Positions 13,206-25,715 are shown, counted from the stretch's first letter. The stretch is DNA of 64,000 nt from Mactra quadrangularis (GCA_025267735.1 CM046309.1:36803202-36867201), one strand, 5' to 3'. Program-made: numbers and translations. The notes: generated from the sequence alone by a model not told the origin.

Positions 13206-13451
13206 CAGTGCCCTCCAAAAGTTCTTGGACAAAATTCAGTGTTTTCAGATAAACTGATTCATTTTTATTCATGAATTTAAGGAAAAAAGAGTCATCTGAG
13301 CAAATTCTAAAGTCAACATTGATTAGTTTATTAACATATGATTAAAAAAATGTAATATGGATAAGGTCTTATATGATAGTTATTTTATTTGAATTATGCA
13401 TGATCATTTTTCTCAAAATTTCATCTGTCCAAAAACTTTTTGAGGGCACTG
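13206..13451. mobile_element. Tc1/mariner-type MITE with TA target site
   Basis: The ends are CAGTGCCCTCCAAAAGTTCT and, inverted, CAGTGCCCTCAAAAAGTTTT, about 25 bp with two mismatches. TA flanks both sides (13204-13205 and 13452-13453). At 246 bp with no open frame it is non-autonomous. Its interior (GTCATCTGAGCAAATTC) recurs as a fragment near 26720-26770. Confidence 0.85.
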
Positions 13452-13453
13452 TA

Positions 13454-15400
13454 GTATTTTACTTTTTAAGATTTAATCTGTTCAATACCTGGATGAGTTA
13501 CCCCAAAGAAGACACCTTAAAATTTAAATAACAAAAATATGCATTTTATGTATGTATTTATTATATGTTTTTATGATTGAATTATACATTGAGTATGTAA
13601 CGTTCTACATTGAAGTAAATGGATTAATATTTAATGCACAGGGAAAAGTTATTGAGTTTAGAACTACGATTACTGTAACGTTTCGTTCAGTTAATTCACT
13701 GGTATACAGGACAAAGGAATGACAAAATATTTCATTCTTAAAAGAATGTTAACTCAAGTATGTCCAAAGAACGACAGAAATGATTCATTCTTGTAAAAAT
13801 GATTCTAGGTATGTTTAATGGAGCAGTGTTTTATGGCATTAAACTACCTGACAACGTACTAACTGAAATATATCTTTATTTATTCTTTTACAAAAACACG
13901 TCATACAAGTACGATGGCGGGAAGGCATCAACAAAATAAGTGAACAATATCAAAGTATCCTGATGTTCATTTGTATGTACATAATACGCCTATATTTATA
14001 ATTAAACTATTTATATGACAATGTGTTTCAATCATTACAAATGCCATGAAATTTATGCAACGATTTACTAAACTAGAAGATAACTGGACATGTTAACCAA
14101 GATATTTTTATCTACTAACTACCATCTCAATATTGGTTGATGAGGAAATGGAATTATATGAAAAAACTATGAAAAGTCAGAACTTGTTTAAAAACAAAAG
14201 TAGTGTTATGCTTGACAACGATATGAACAATGACGAACAATTGAATGCATAGTTTTCAGTAGTCCATACACTGTTATAAAATTTGGCAATTTTGTCGAAT
14301 TTCTTCCGTTTATGGAGAAATCCGCTCTGTACAGAATGAGTAAAGCTATAGTTAAATGTGTCGACCGCCGTACGTAACTCATGAAAATGCCAATGAACGG
14401 TGTAAAATTCAAAAATTTTAATTGACTTTAAAACGCGTACACCTGTACACCAAAAAACTGGCACATTCTGACTGACTCTGCATACATTAATACGTAATTT
14501 CAAAATTGTAAAACATAGTATGACTTACCTATACATATAAATACATAGCAAAATAATTCCCGTCGTTCATCCATATTTGTTGTTGAAAAATATACACTTA
14601 AAATACACAAACATTTTCTATAACATTTTCATGAACGTAATAAACATCCGTGCCCGGATACGGTCACAAAAGGTTTCTAGTACATCCAAAATTGGGTGTA
14701 GTATAATTGACATGAAAGTCGTAAACGTTTACAACTTGAAACATAAATAAATACCCTAACGTTGTATTTCTACCCTAAAATAAATCCATACTCGAATGAT
14801 CGACCTAGTTTATTCAATACATAAAGTGAACGAGTCATGTTTGTTCATTCGATCCAACTTAATCAAATGAAGTGAAAAATGAATTTGAAAACGCCAATAA
14901 TGCCGACGCGTTTATTAAGTTTGATATTGCAAATAAAGTAAGCGTTGTTTTTAAAAAGTGCGTAGTAGAGCCAGTTAATGCCTTTAAGTAAAAATATGAA
15001 ATGTGTCAGTCCGTATCCTAACACGATCAAAGTCTAGTATTACAAACATATAATGTTTTTTTGTTATAAGGATATTAAGTTAAGTATAGGGCGGTATTTT
15101 CTCCAAAGTAGAGATGAAGATGGGAGAACTATACATACTTGTATCAACCACATTGTATTATAATTGCTAATGTCGAGTGGCCATTATAAGATAGATAATT
15201 TGTTGTATTCATTTAAAATCCTTTTGTTATCTTATCTATGTATTGACCATATTTTGTATGGTAGTTTCGAATAGGTTTAAATACTTAGTGTTGACCATAT
15301 CTGAACTTATTCAATAGTTGATAATCATAAGTGTTGGACCAAACAGACAGCTGTTTATAATTTCAAAATGTATTAATAAAAAGCACATTATACCATTAAA
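13454..15400. other. Intergenic DNA, no gene recognised
   Basis: A 108-codon frame lies on the minus strand at 14177-14503. It matches no family I know, overlaps another open frame and has no splice context. I see nothing firm here. Confidence 0.45.
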
Positions 15401-15404
15401 ATAC

Positions 15405-15645
15405 TATGGCGCGTTTCACAAAAAAACTTACGATAAAATCATCGTGAGTCAAAAACGAAAAACATTAATAGTATGGTCATTTCTTGGCCAATCAATTCCA
15501 AATATTACTGAATTGTGTAGAATAGTGTATGTCTTTAAATATCATATCATACTTATGTTTATTATCCCCTAACTTTGAACTGCAATATTTATGAAATGGA
15601 CTTACGATAAATGTTTTCGTAAGAGAATTTGTAAAAGGTGCATTG
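15405..15645. mobile_element. MITE with CTTACGA-type inverted repeats, copy 1
   Basis: The left end GCGTTTCACAAAAAAACTTA and the right end (reversed, CCTTTTACAAATTCTCTTACG) are imperfect inverted repeats of ~40 bp. The interior (CCAAATATTACTGAATTGTG...TATCATATCATA) is shared with the element at 56839-58464, where a mariner interrupts it. It codes for nothing recognisable. Confidence 0.65.
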
Positions 15646-15990
15646 ATATTGTTTTACGTAACATTGTACGTATTGTGGTTGATAGCATTTTGCAAATTTC
15701 ATGTCCAGAGGTTATCCTATGTGTGCGAGAATGCTTTCAGCATAGAATCTGTTTTATTTTTGTAATTAAAAAATATCTAAAAGGGTTATTTTTTATCAAA
15801 AACACTAACTGTTTAGAATTGTCGAAGTATTACTTATTAACAACAAATATGGTATTGTCTGCTCAGTTCTTAAGTTTGTACTTGTCTATAAACACTCAGC
15901 ATGACCTTGTATAACTAAGTTAATAGTTGTACAATGCATTCTTCGTCACGAATCACTTCTTCTGTTGCACTTACATGTCGAGTACTTAAC

Positions 15991-16042
15991 GAAACACTAT
16001 TGTAACTTCATATAAAAGTAAAGGAAGTTACAATAGTGTTTC
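15991..16042. repeat. Perfect 19-bp hairpin
   Basis: GAAACACTATTGTAACTTC at 15991-16009 is exactly inverted at 16024-16042 around a 14-base loop. It is too short to classify; it could be the core of an old MITE or a structured RNA. Confidence 0.75.
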
Positions 16043-16059
16043 ATTGAGCTCTCGATGTT

Positions 16060-17500
16060 ATATAACCATAATGTAGTACTTGGCTTATAGTGGGTGTGTG
16101 AACGATGACACGGCATGTGATGTTATATTAAATACTTATTATGATACAATTATGAATGATACAAACTACTTATAAGTATATTTAATGGTGTGTTCGTGTA
16201 CGTGGTAACTCAAGTACACATGCACCTATTTAAACATGTCAACATTACGCATCAGCCAAGTAGTCCATTTTTTTTTAATTTATTACTTGTATTTAGCTGA
16301 AATCGTTCTTGGTAAAATTTGAGACCATTATGAGAGTGATCTACATGTACCTATATTGGCAGTTTTACAAGTCAATAGAAATGGGGGAATAATTATCGTA
16401 ATCTATCTAGTGTTAGATTACGATGGTCTTACGATCAATTTTAGTCGTAAACCTTCAAGTATTATCATATATGTATTATAAAAATATGTTTTCATAACAT
16501 ATGATGTTCTGGAATTAACGTTTTTACAATTGGCATCTGAACGAGGCGTCGAGGTCTCTGTATATTGTGGGCCCATGACAAGATATTGCGATTGAAAAAT
16601 CAAACTATAATTTCAACACGTTAGCCATTTATCAAGTATTTTATTTGCATGTACGTATACTAGTATCGTTCTTAGTTGACTTGATACTATAAAAAAGCGC
16701 AAATATATAAAATGAGATAAGAATGACAACTCTGTCAATATAAAAATTATTCTTGTATGGGTAGTGTCCCCTACATTCAATTTTATCGGTAAACCAGTAC
16801 ATATTCATTTGTTAAACATTCTTATTACTTCAGCATGATAATAATAAAATAACATGGGAGTACAAATAATCAATTACCACATAGTCTTTTTTTTAAATAA
16901 CTTTTAATTTTCAAAAAATACATGCATGCAATTCGAGATTTGTCAAATTATACATTAGAGTGAATTCACTCTTGTCGATGACTTCTGAATAACAGCCACT
17001 CCCTAGCCACAATCCCACAGAGTCAACGTGTCCTGTTTTATAGTTTAGTGTAATTGATCCTATTTACAACAGTCATCTCTACATAACAATACATTTAACA
17101 TACCTTAGTATATGTCTTTTATTAAGAGGTTTCGCTAATTTACTTGATTGAAATTGTACTGTTAACTCATTTAAGATAAATTAAAACACTACAAATAACT
17201 AATAAGTCTGTACATGGACTTGTAGTCATTGTGTTCATGGTCAAGTTTTATTAACCCGCCCCAGTGAATACATTAAAATAAAACATATCGAATGAACAAT
17301 AAAACATGAAACTACCGCATGGTTAAAATGCAGACAAAGGCCTACATTTGACCATAAATCATAGTATGCCCTATTGATTAGTTGACACTTATTTAGTGTG
17401 ATCTATTCGTATAGGTTATTAATCCTATTATGACTATAGTCTTAAATGAGGCTTTTTAAAGTAACTATTAAACTATTACCTATAAACAACCTTTATCTCG
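16060..17500. other. Intergenic DNA, no gene recognised
   Basis: AT-rich, with scattered short frames. Nothing with splice signals or family resemblance was found. Confidence 0.5.
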
Positions 17501-17513
17501 CCGCATTTAAGAA

Positions 17514-17586
17514 GCCTCCATAGCTCAGTGGTTAGAGCACTGGTCTTGTAAACCAGGGGTCGTGAGTTCGATCCTCACTGGGGGCT
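17514..17586 (+). tRNA. tRNA-Thr (anticodon TGT), copy 1
   Basis: The 73-nt sequence folds as a standard cloverleaf. Acceptor GCCTCCA pairs with TGGGGGC (one G-T), followed by discriminator T. The anticodon arm is CTGGT-CTTGTAA-ACCAG with TGT at positions 34-36. The T arm is GTGAG-TTCGATC-CTCAC. Box A (TAGCTCAGTGG) and box B (GGTTCGA-like, GAGTTCGATCC) are intact. A T-run (ATTTTT) about 9 nt downstream can end Pol III transcription. CCA is not encoded, as expected for a nuclear gene. Confidence 0.95.
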
Positions 17587-18103
17587 GGACTGTATTTTTG
17601 GTTTGCCTGACACTGTCACATTTTTTCTGACAAAGTGATTACATGTGCATTGTATTTAAAATATCGTAAATATATCCCGAAGGTTTGTATTTTGTTTGGA
17701 TTCATTTTTTGTTATGATTACTTTCATACCAAATATTTTTATTAAGTACAGCCAAGTTCTTCTATAAAGAATTGTATTGTTATTCGAAATTATGTGACTT
17801 TTAAGATTTAAAGTTCCATATAGTTAATCTGAGAAGAAAAATGTCCATTATTGTAATTTGGACGGCAAAATTGCAGTGTATTTGTTTTGTTTTCGAGCTC
17901 ATATATGTACCTAATAAAACTATTTTATAGAGATTTTTAATTGAAATTATAAAAACAACCAAAGTTACGAGACAAAATAGAAGTTTCTTGAATATTTTTA
18001 TGTAATTATAAGAGTATACGTACATGTTCATATTTTGGTAGAAAAAATGAAAAACATTCCTAGTGTTGAGCCAACACAATGGCATTGGCAAAAGATATTG
18101 TCC

Positions 18104-18176
18104 AGCCCCCAGTGAGGATCGAACTCACGACCCCTGGTTTACAAGACCAGTGCTCTAGCCACTGAGCTATGGAGGC
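18104..18176 (-). tRNA. tRNA-Thr (anticodon TGT), copy 2, inverted
   Basis: Reverse-strand copy of the same 73-nt tRNA, differing from copy 1 at a single D-loop position (GGCTA versus GGTTA) and identical to copy 3. All stems pair and the anticodon is TGT. Its upstream flank contains TGACGTGGCA(A)GATAGCT, also found upstream of copy 3, so flank and gene were duplicated together. A TTTT follows the 3' end on the minus strand. Confidence 0.95.
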
Positions 18177-18593
18177 GCTACGATAATGCACAATATATTT
18201 ATTACTTTGATATATAGCTATCTTGCCACGTCATTTGATAGTAAATCTAATATATTTTAATAGACTTCAGTGTAGTTTTACGGTATAAAGAAAATTTAAT
18301 TTAGTTGTTGACAATGCAAGGATATCTTAATTTAATAAATGGGTCAATAGTGAAGACAATGATTAATATTGTGGTTGTATTATCTGCTGTATAAAATTAT
18401 GAATCTGTTTTCCTGTGATTTAAGAATTAAATGGGTTTTTTGTCCATAATCAGGTCTTAATCTGAAAACCCTGTCTATAATCATTACAGGTTATGTTTTG
18501 CGTAGTGCCAATTTTACTAATATCCAAAAAAATATTAGTGACTTATGGTTAATATAAAAGGCACGTAAACTTAATCTTTCGATACAAATAATA

Positions 18594-18850
18594 TACTAGG
18601 ACGAAAAAGAAACGCCGGGTACATAAAATATGCAACACATGTCCGGCCGTGTTTCGCAAAACAAGAAGGGTCATCGTTAAAAGGGGGTATTTTTTCACAT
18701 AATCAGCATCGGAAATCGATTGAAACTTCAACAGCTGGTTCCATACAGTTGACATTTCATACAAAAATAAATATAATAATCCAATAATACAATTTATCCC
18801 TTAAAACAATCATTATATAGGTTACCCGGCGTTTCTTTTTCGTCCTAGTA
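18594..18850. mobile_element. MITE with perfect 28-bp terminal inverted repeats
   Basis: TACTAGGACGAAAAAGAAAC... (continuing GCCGGGTA) at 18594 is inverted without mismatch at the right end, 18823-18850. Both ends are embedded in TA/TATA, consistent with a TA target. It is 257 bp and non-coding; the perfect TIRs suggest a recent insertion. It lies between tRNA copies 2 and 3. Confidence 0.85.
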
Positions 18851-19267
18851 TATAAGACTACCATTTTATGTATTATTACTATCATTGTAATGTCAATAAG
18901 AATCTTTCCTTTCACTATCAAGGGCCGGGTCCAGAAGGGTCGTGGGAGGCACCGGAGAGATTGTGTGAAGTAGTATCCTTTCTAGAGGTGGCAATAATTT
19001 TTTTCAAATGTCAAAGATGCAAAACAGAATTCTTTAAAGTTAAAATAAATTGTGAAAATAGGGATAGGTATTGTTATTAACCAAAAGTTGTATACTTATG
19101 TTAACTTTGATGTCAACTGTTATACAATCTCACACTGATAACAGGCATGTAGTGACAGCTGGTCATTTAACCAGTTATTCAATGAAAATTATCATAGATC
19201 TACAATTAACTGACGTGGCATGATAGCTTTATAACATAGATGAGAATAGTCTACGCTTTATTGTAGC

Positions 19268-19340
19268 GCCTCCATAGCTCAGTGGCTAGAGCACTGGTCT
19301 TGTAAACCAGGGGTCGTGAGTTCGATCCTCACTGGGGGCT
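19268..19340 (+). tRNA. tRNA-Thr (anticodon TGT), copy 3
   Basis: A 73-nt cloverleaf identical to copy 2, preceded by TGTAGC and the conserved upstream block TGACGTGGCATGATAGCT about 60 nt away. A TTCTTTTTT run within 12 nt downstream is a strong Pol III terminator. Box A and box B are intact. Confidence 0.95.
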
Positions 19341-19527
19341 GGTCCTTCTTTTTTCCTAATTATTTTTCATTTTTATCCGTGATAAAGAAAGGGATATACA
19401 GGCAAAAGTTCAACTTCATATTTTCTTGATTTTGAATTATATTTTTTATAACTGTGAATGCAACAGGCACACTGTTATATTACTTCGCAAAATATTTCTT
19501 TATTTTCTCGTAATATTTTGGGTGTTT

Positions 19528-19556
19528 CCTAACTAGACCCACGTGGGTCAGGTTAG
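19528..19556. repeat. Small palindrome with CACGTG core
   Basis: GACCCACGTGGGTC is a perfect 14-base palindrome, and the flanking CTAAC / GTTAG extends the symmetry imperfectly. It could be an E-box type site or a cruciform; no gene is adjacent to support a regulatory role. Confidence 0.5.
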
Positions 19557-19949
19557 CTAAAATAGATTAGTGTTAAAATAAGCATATACTGATGAGAAGA
19601 CACTAGAGCTTGTTATTGTGCAACATTAGTATAATTTTATTAAAAAGATATCCTAACCACCTAAGAATGTTGAAAAGACAAGAAGCGACCAATGAAAATG
19701 TTTAATTTCAGCAAGTACGACATATAACAAATCTATAAATAGATTGGTGATTCCCTATCTATTTTACTTTCGTTTTCAACATAGTGTATGCCACACGATT
19801 TAATTCGTTCAGTTGAATGTTATAAGTGACAAATGTTATTACATGTAGTAAGTGATTTCCTACGTTCTTAATACTGTTTTAAAGAATAAACTTGGTTCTA
19901 TACTTTTGGCACTGTCATTTGCCTGTATATCCCTTCATATATTAATTAA

Positions 19950-20066
19950 CTGTCAGTGGTGTATACAATTACTTTGCTGGTTTCAATTTAATTTTATCGA
20001 TCGTAAGTACAGAAGTTCTATAATAAATATTCAAATCGGCGGGGTGTATATATGCGCCCACAGTTG
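19950..20066. mobile_element. Palindromic MITE related to the one at 25554-25715
   Basis: CTGTCAGTGGTGTATAC at the left and the inverted, diverged GTATATATGCGCCCACAG at the right enclose an interior with TTTTATC...AGTACAGAAGT. The same order of words is found at 25554-25715. This copy is the more decayed. Confidence 0.55.
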
Positions 20067-20069
20067 AAT

Positions 20070-20930
20070 ACAGTATAACTATACAAGCTAACTGACAATC
20101 CGTCCCGAAAGCTTGCTAAGTCAGTACTAACTAGAGCATTCGAAACAGAACTCAATGTATCGATTCCTTCACTCAGAAGCTGACCTACGGCTTACAGTAA
20201 GGGACTGTAGTCAGTTATTTCCCCTTGTTCTTACCTCTTCAAATAGGTAGGTCCTATTAGTTGGATTACTCGGATTTTACCCTTACTTTTGAATGTCAAT
20301 TTGCCAAAATTAATCTTAAATAATTTTTTTGTAAATCATTTAATTTGTTTGAAATTCAAGCTAAGTATTTTTAGGCTTAAGTACTATCTAAATTTCATCA
20401 CTTCTGTTAATATCTTAATTACCAAAAAAAAGATATTAGATGAAATATTTTGTTATCTTTACATAGGAATTCCATGGTAAATCCGAGGACTCCAACTGTA
20501 CGGACCTACTTACCAATTGGATTGCTTCAGATTTTATCAGGGAAAGATAACTATCAAAAGTCCCTAATTATTTTGTTTAAAGTACTATCTGAGATCATCC
20601 CCTCTCATCTCTTTGTCGTGTTAGGGGGTTGTCAGCTACTCTAGTAGGTGAAAGCTTGGTACTGGTTAAATGCTTTATGTATAGACATACGTCTCTCGAG
20701 TACTTAGATCGACTTTCTCGCGATACTGAAATATGAAAACATTGACAATACCAATAAGAAAAAATTAAAAAAGATGATGATTTAATATAATACATATAAT
20801 TATTCCTGTTTTAGTAACAATGTTACACGTTTTAAAGATATGAATCTCCACCGACTTTAAGATACCGTCATTCAATCCCATGAATAATGAATGTTTTGTC
20901 ACATTTGTCCGACCAACTTCTTTGGCATCC
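20070..20930. other. Intergenic DNA, no gene recognised
   Basis: Short frames on both strands, none with splice signals or recognisable domains. Confidence 0.45.
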
Positions 20931-20934
20931 AGAT

Positions 20935-21420
20935 GAATGTCACATTCGCCCAACCAAGATGAATGTTCTGTCACTTTCGCCCAACCGAGCCTTATAAACT
21001 TCGCTCAGATGAATGTCTTGTCACTTTCGCCCAACCACGCCTTACACACTTCACTCAGATTAATGTTTTGTCACATTTGCCCAACCAAGATTAATGTTTT
21101 GTCACATTTGCCCAACCAAGATGAATGTTTTGTCACATTTGCCCAACCAAGATGAATGCTTTGTCCATTTCGCCCAACAACGCCTCAAACACTTCACTCA
21201 GATAAATGTTCTGTCACGTTTGCCCAACCTCACTTTAAGCACTCACATAAATGTTTTGTCAAGTTTGCCTAACTAAGCCTAAACACTCAGATGAATGTAA
21301 TGTCATATTGTCTCTATCAATAAGTTCAGCATCAAGATGAATGCATTGTCACTATTGTCCCACCAAACCCCACGTCTCTAAGATAAACCTGATTCACATT
21401 TGCCCTAACAAATCACAGTC
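20935..21420. repeat. Satellite with a 31-bp core unit
   Basis: GTCACATTTGCCCAACCAAG...ATGAATGTTTT repeats; exact adjacent units start at 21070 and 21101. Other units are lengthened by ~24-bp inserts of the form CGCCTTA...ACTTC(A/G)CTC. About a dozen units can be counted, decaying to the right. Confidence 0.85.
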
Positions 21421-21459
21421 TACTTTTTTCACCGACCCGCCTATTACTCACACACATTG

Positions 21460-24400
21460 TATGTCTGTTGCCTTCATTGCAACTTAGGATCATTTTTGCC
21501 CTTATAGTTTCATTGTGTAGCTTTCCACACGTAAATGTTGATTGCTGGTTGCCTTCATAGAACTATGAGACCATCTTTGGTCTACTTGTTTCATTGTGTA
21601 GCCCTCCACACATAAATGTTGCTTACTGGTAGTCTTCATTGCAACTTGTGACCATCTTTGGTCTTATTAATTCATTATATAGCCTTCCTTACATAAACGT
21701 TGCTTGTTTTTCATTGCAACTTTGAACCATCTTTGGTCTAATTTTCTATAGTGTAATCTTCCACACATACATGCTGCTTGTTGGTTGCTGTCATTGCAAC
21801 TTGGGATTATGTTTACCTTTTTTTTAATTGTGTAGTCTTCCACAAGTAAAAAGTACTTGCTGCTTGCTTCATTGCAACTTGGGACCATCTTTGGTCTAAT
21901 AGTTTTATTGTGTAGTCTTCCAAAATTAAATTTGGTTGCCTATTGCCATTGTTGCGACTTGGGACCATCTTCGGCCTTATTGTTTCATTGTAAAGCCTTC
22001 CACACAATTATACTGGTTGCCTTAATTGCAACTTGGGACCATCTTTGGTCTAATTGTTTAATTGTGTAGCCTTCCACACAATTATACTGCTTGCTGGTTG
22101 CCTTCATTGTAACCTGGGACCATCTTTGGTCTAATTGTTTAATTGTGTTTCCTTCCACACAAAAATGCTGCTTGCTGGTTGCCTTTATTGTAACCTGGGA
22201 CCATCTTTGGCCTAATTGTTTAATTGTGTAGCCTTCCACACAAACATGCTGCTTGCTGGTTGCCTTCATTGCAACTTGGGACCTTATTTGGCCTTTTTGT
22301 GACATCGTGTAGCCTTTCACACAAACATGCTGCTTGCTGGTTACCTTCATTGTAACCTGGGACCATCTTTTGCCTTTTTGTGACATTGTGTAGCCTTCCA
22401 CACAAAAATGCTGCTTGCTGGTTGCCTTTATTGTAACCTGGGACCATCTTTGGCCTAATTGTTTAATTGTGTAGCCTTCCACACAAACATGCTGCTTGCT
22501 GGTTGCCTTCATTGCAACTTGGGACCTTATTTGGCCTTTTTGTGACATCGTGAAGCCTTTCACACAAACATGCTGCTTGCTGGTTGCCTTTATTGTAACC
22601 TGGGACCATCTTTGGCCTAATTGTTCAATTGTGTAGCCTTCTACACAAACATACTGCTTGCTGGTGGCCTTCATTGTAACCAGGGACCATCTTCGGCCTA
22701 ATTGTTTAATTGTGTGGCCTTCCACACAAACATGCTGCTTGCTGGTTGCCTTCATTGCAACTTGGGACCTTATTTGGCCTTTTTGTGACATCGTGTAGCC
22801 TTTCACACAAACATGCTGCTTGCTGGTTGCCTTCATTGTAACCTGGGACCATCTTTGGCCTAATTGTTCAATTGTGTAGCCTTCCACACAAACATACTGC
22901 TTGCTGGTGGCCTTCATTGTAACCAGGGACCATCTTCGGCCTAATTGTTTCATTGTGTAGCCTTCCACACAAACATGTTGCTTGCTGGTTGCCTTCATTG
23001 TAACCAGGGACCATCTTTGGTCTAATTGTTTAATTGTGTAGCCTTCCACACATACGTACTGTTTGCTGGTTGCCTTTATTGTAACCTGGGACCATCTTCG
23101 GCCTAATTGTTTAATTGTAAAGCCTTCCGCACATACATGAAGCTTGCTAGTTGCCTTCATTGTAACCTGGGACCATCTTCGGCCTATTGTTTAATTGTGT
23201 AGCCTTCCACACATACATACTGCTTGCCGGTTGCCTTCATTGTAACCTGGGACCATCTTTGGCCTATTGTTTAATTGTGTAGCCTTCCACACAAACATAC
23301 TGCTTGCTGGTTTCCTTCATTGTAACCTGAGACTATCTTTGGCCTATTGTTTCATTGTGTAACCTTCCACACAAACATACTGCTTGCTGGTTGCCTTCAT
23401 TGTAACCTGGGACCATCTTTGGCCTATTGTTTAATTGTGTAGCCTTCCACACAAACATACTGCTTGCTGGTTGCCTTCATTGTAACCTGGGACCATCTTT
23501 GGCCTATTGTTTCATTGTGTAGCCTTCCACACTAACATACTGCTTGCTGGTTTCCTTCATTGTAACCTGAGACCATCTTTGGCCTATTGTTTAATTGTGT
23601 AGCCTTCCACACAAACATACTGCTTGCTGGTTGCCTTCATTGTAACCTGGGACCATCTTTGGCCTATTGTTTCATTGTGTAGCCTTCCACACAAACATAC
23701 TGCTTGCTGGTTGCCTTCATTGTAACCTGGGACCATCTTTGGCCTATTGTTTCATTGTGTAGCCTTCCACACTAACATACTGCTTGCTGGTTTCCTTCAT
23801 TGTAACCTGGGACCATCTTTGGCCTATTGTTTAATTGTGTAGCCTTCCACACTAACATACTGCTTGCTGGTTTCCTTCATTGTAACCTGGGACCATCTTT
23901 GGCCTATTGTTTCATTGTGTAGCCTTCCACACTAACATACTGCTTGCTGGTTGCCTTCATTGTAACCTGGGACCATCATTGGCCTATTGTTTCATTGTGT
24001 AGCCTTCCACACTAACATACTGCTTGCTGGTTTCCTTCATTGTTACCTGGGACCATCTTTGGCCTATTGTTTCATTGTGTAGCCTTCCACACTAACATAC
24101 TGCTTGCTGGTTGCCTTCATTGTAATCTGGGACCATCTTTGGCCTATTGTTTCATTGTGTAGCCTTCCACACTAACATACTGCTTGCTGGTAGCCTTCAT
24201 TGTAATCTGGGACCATCTTTGGCCTATTGTTTAATTGTGTAGCCTTCCACACAAATATACTGCTTGCTGGTTGCCATCATTGTAACCTGGGACCATTTTT
24301 GGCCTATTGTTTAATTGTGTAGCCTTCCACACAAACATACTGCTTTCTGGTTGCCATCATTGTAACCTGGGACCATCTTTGGCCTATTGTTTAATTGTGT

Positions 24401-24630
24401 AGCCTTCCACACAAGCATACTGCTTTCTGGTTGCCTTCATCGTAACCTGGGACCATCTTTGGCCTATTGTTTAATTGTGTAGCCTTCCACACAAACATAC
24501 TGCTTGTTGGTTGCCTTCATTGTAACCTGGGACCATCTTTGGCCTATTTTTTAATTGTAAAGCCTTTCACACATACATGCTGCTTTCTGGTTGCCTTGAT
24601 TGCAACTTGGCACCATCTTTGGCCTAACAG
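21460..24630. repeat. Satellite array of 80/81-bp units, about 39 copies
   Basis: Each unit reads approximately GTAACCTGGGACCATCTTTG - GCCTA(A)TTGTTTAATTGTG - TAGCCTTCCACACAAACATA - CTGCTTGCTGGTTGCCTTCA. Units from about 21985 to 23160 are mostly 81 bp; from about 23180 to 24560 they are 80 bp because TAATTG becomes TATTG. The 81-bp block keeps one minus-strand frame open for 391 codons (27 residues per unit), while the 80-bp block does not. Within the 81-bp part a three-unit higher-order period of 243 bp is visible (repeat starts near 22241, 22484, 22727). The left edge (21460-21980) is diverged. Confidence 0.92.
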
Positions 24631-24639
24631 GATTTCCGA

Positions 24640-25550
24640 GTAGTTAAACAAAGGGAATATAGCCGTTGACCTATGAATAGGGGCTTAAGTCAATTAATAG
24701 GGCTTGACCATCATCTTAATTTGGATACTGTAACCGTCCGTAATGTCCATAACAAAAACGTAACTTTTTCCGTCAGCATATTTGCCACTTACAATATAAC
24801 CAGTCATAAGATAAGTTTTGGGATTATCAATTTTTTGATATCAGATCAGTCAAACGTCTGGTCATTTGTGCCAGGAGATGTATGGCTATTCTTTTTGAGA
24901 AAATGTTTTAGAAAAAATGCCCATAAAAGTTGCAAATATAAAAATAAGCACTAAATTTACAGGTAAAAATTTCTTACTTAAGACCAAAAAAATATTGCTA
25001 AAAATTGTGAAAAAAATTTGGAATGTTGAAACTTGTTGATAAATTTGTTGGTAATATGTTTAAAAATGGAACCACGGCTTGTTGAAACTCCTAGGGTGTA
25101 ACATGGCACGGGGCATGCTGGGAAAATGTCCTTTGAAACAAGTTGCCAAGAAAAGTGATAAAAGTAATGCCAGGGAAAAAACTAAGAAAGAAATCGTAAG
25201 GTGAAAATAAAGATGGGAAAATTTTGTTAGGGACCGACTGGGAACAAACTGGTGATATTATTTATAATGGAAATATTTCAGAAGGTAATTTTGCTGGGGA
25301 TTAATGTGTATACATATATAAATCTGTAACTTACAGGGTATGTCATATAGAGATAAAATTAGATGTCTAACTAAATAAAAAACGAGTAAAAATATGTATT
25401 ATGTCTTGACTTTTTATTAAAAAACGATTGTGATTGAGATGTTATGTACGTGAAAGTATTGAAAACCATTAAAATTATTGAAATAGAAGTATATACCACA
25501 TATTAATAATATTTTGTTTCCATTAATGCATTTGGAAATGATTCCAACTT
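24640..25550. other. Non-coding DNA including one arm of an inverted duplication
   Basis: AAAATGTCCTTTGAAACAAG at 25124 and AATGTGTATACATATAT at 25301 recur, joined and inverted, at about 25745-25797, downstream of the protease-like gene. The left version is interrupted by ~150 bp. A 93-codon frame at 24673-24954 matches nothing I know. Confidence 0.5.
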
Positions 25551-25553
25551 TAA

Positions 25554-25715
25554 TATTGTTAAATTTTATTACACTTTCAGTGGTGCATACATTAACTCCG
25601 TTGATTTAAATTCAATTTTATTGACAGAGAGTACAGTGCAGAAGTACTGTAGTGGGAATTTAAATAAGCGGGGTTAATGTGTGCACCACTGACAGTTGAA
25701 TAAAATTTAACAATA
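25554..25715. mobile_element. Palindromic MITE with ~45-bp inverted repeats
   Basis: TATTGTTAAATTTTATT at the left is inverted at the right, followed inward by (A/C)A-ACT-TCAGTGGTGCA on both sides. A related decayed copy is at 19950-20066. It lies just 3' of the minus-strand gene ending at 25810 and may be within its 3' untranslated region. Confidence 0.75.

Noticed and set aside
14177..14503. 108-codon minus-strand frame as a gene
   Set aside because: Overlapping alternative open frame, AT-driven composition and no family match.
21985..23160. 391-codon minus-strand frame as a repeat-protein gene
   Set aside because: It lies wholly in the satellite; the same satellite continues with 80-bp units that break the frame, and no splice or start context supports it.
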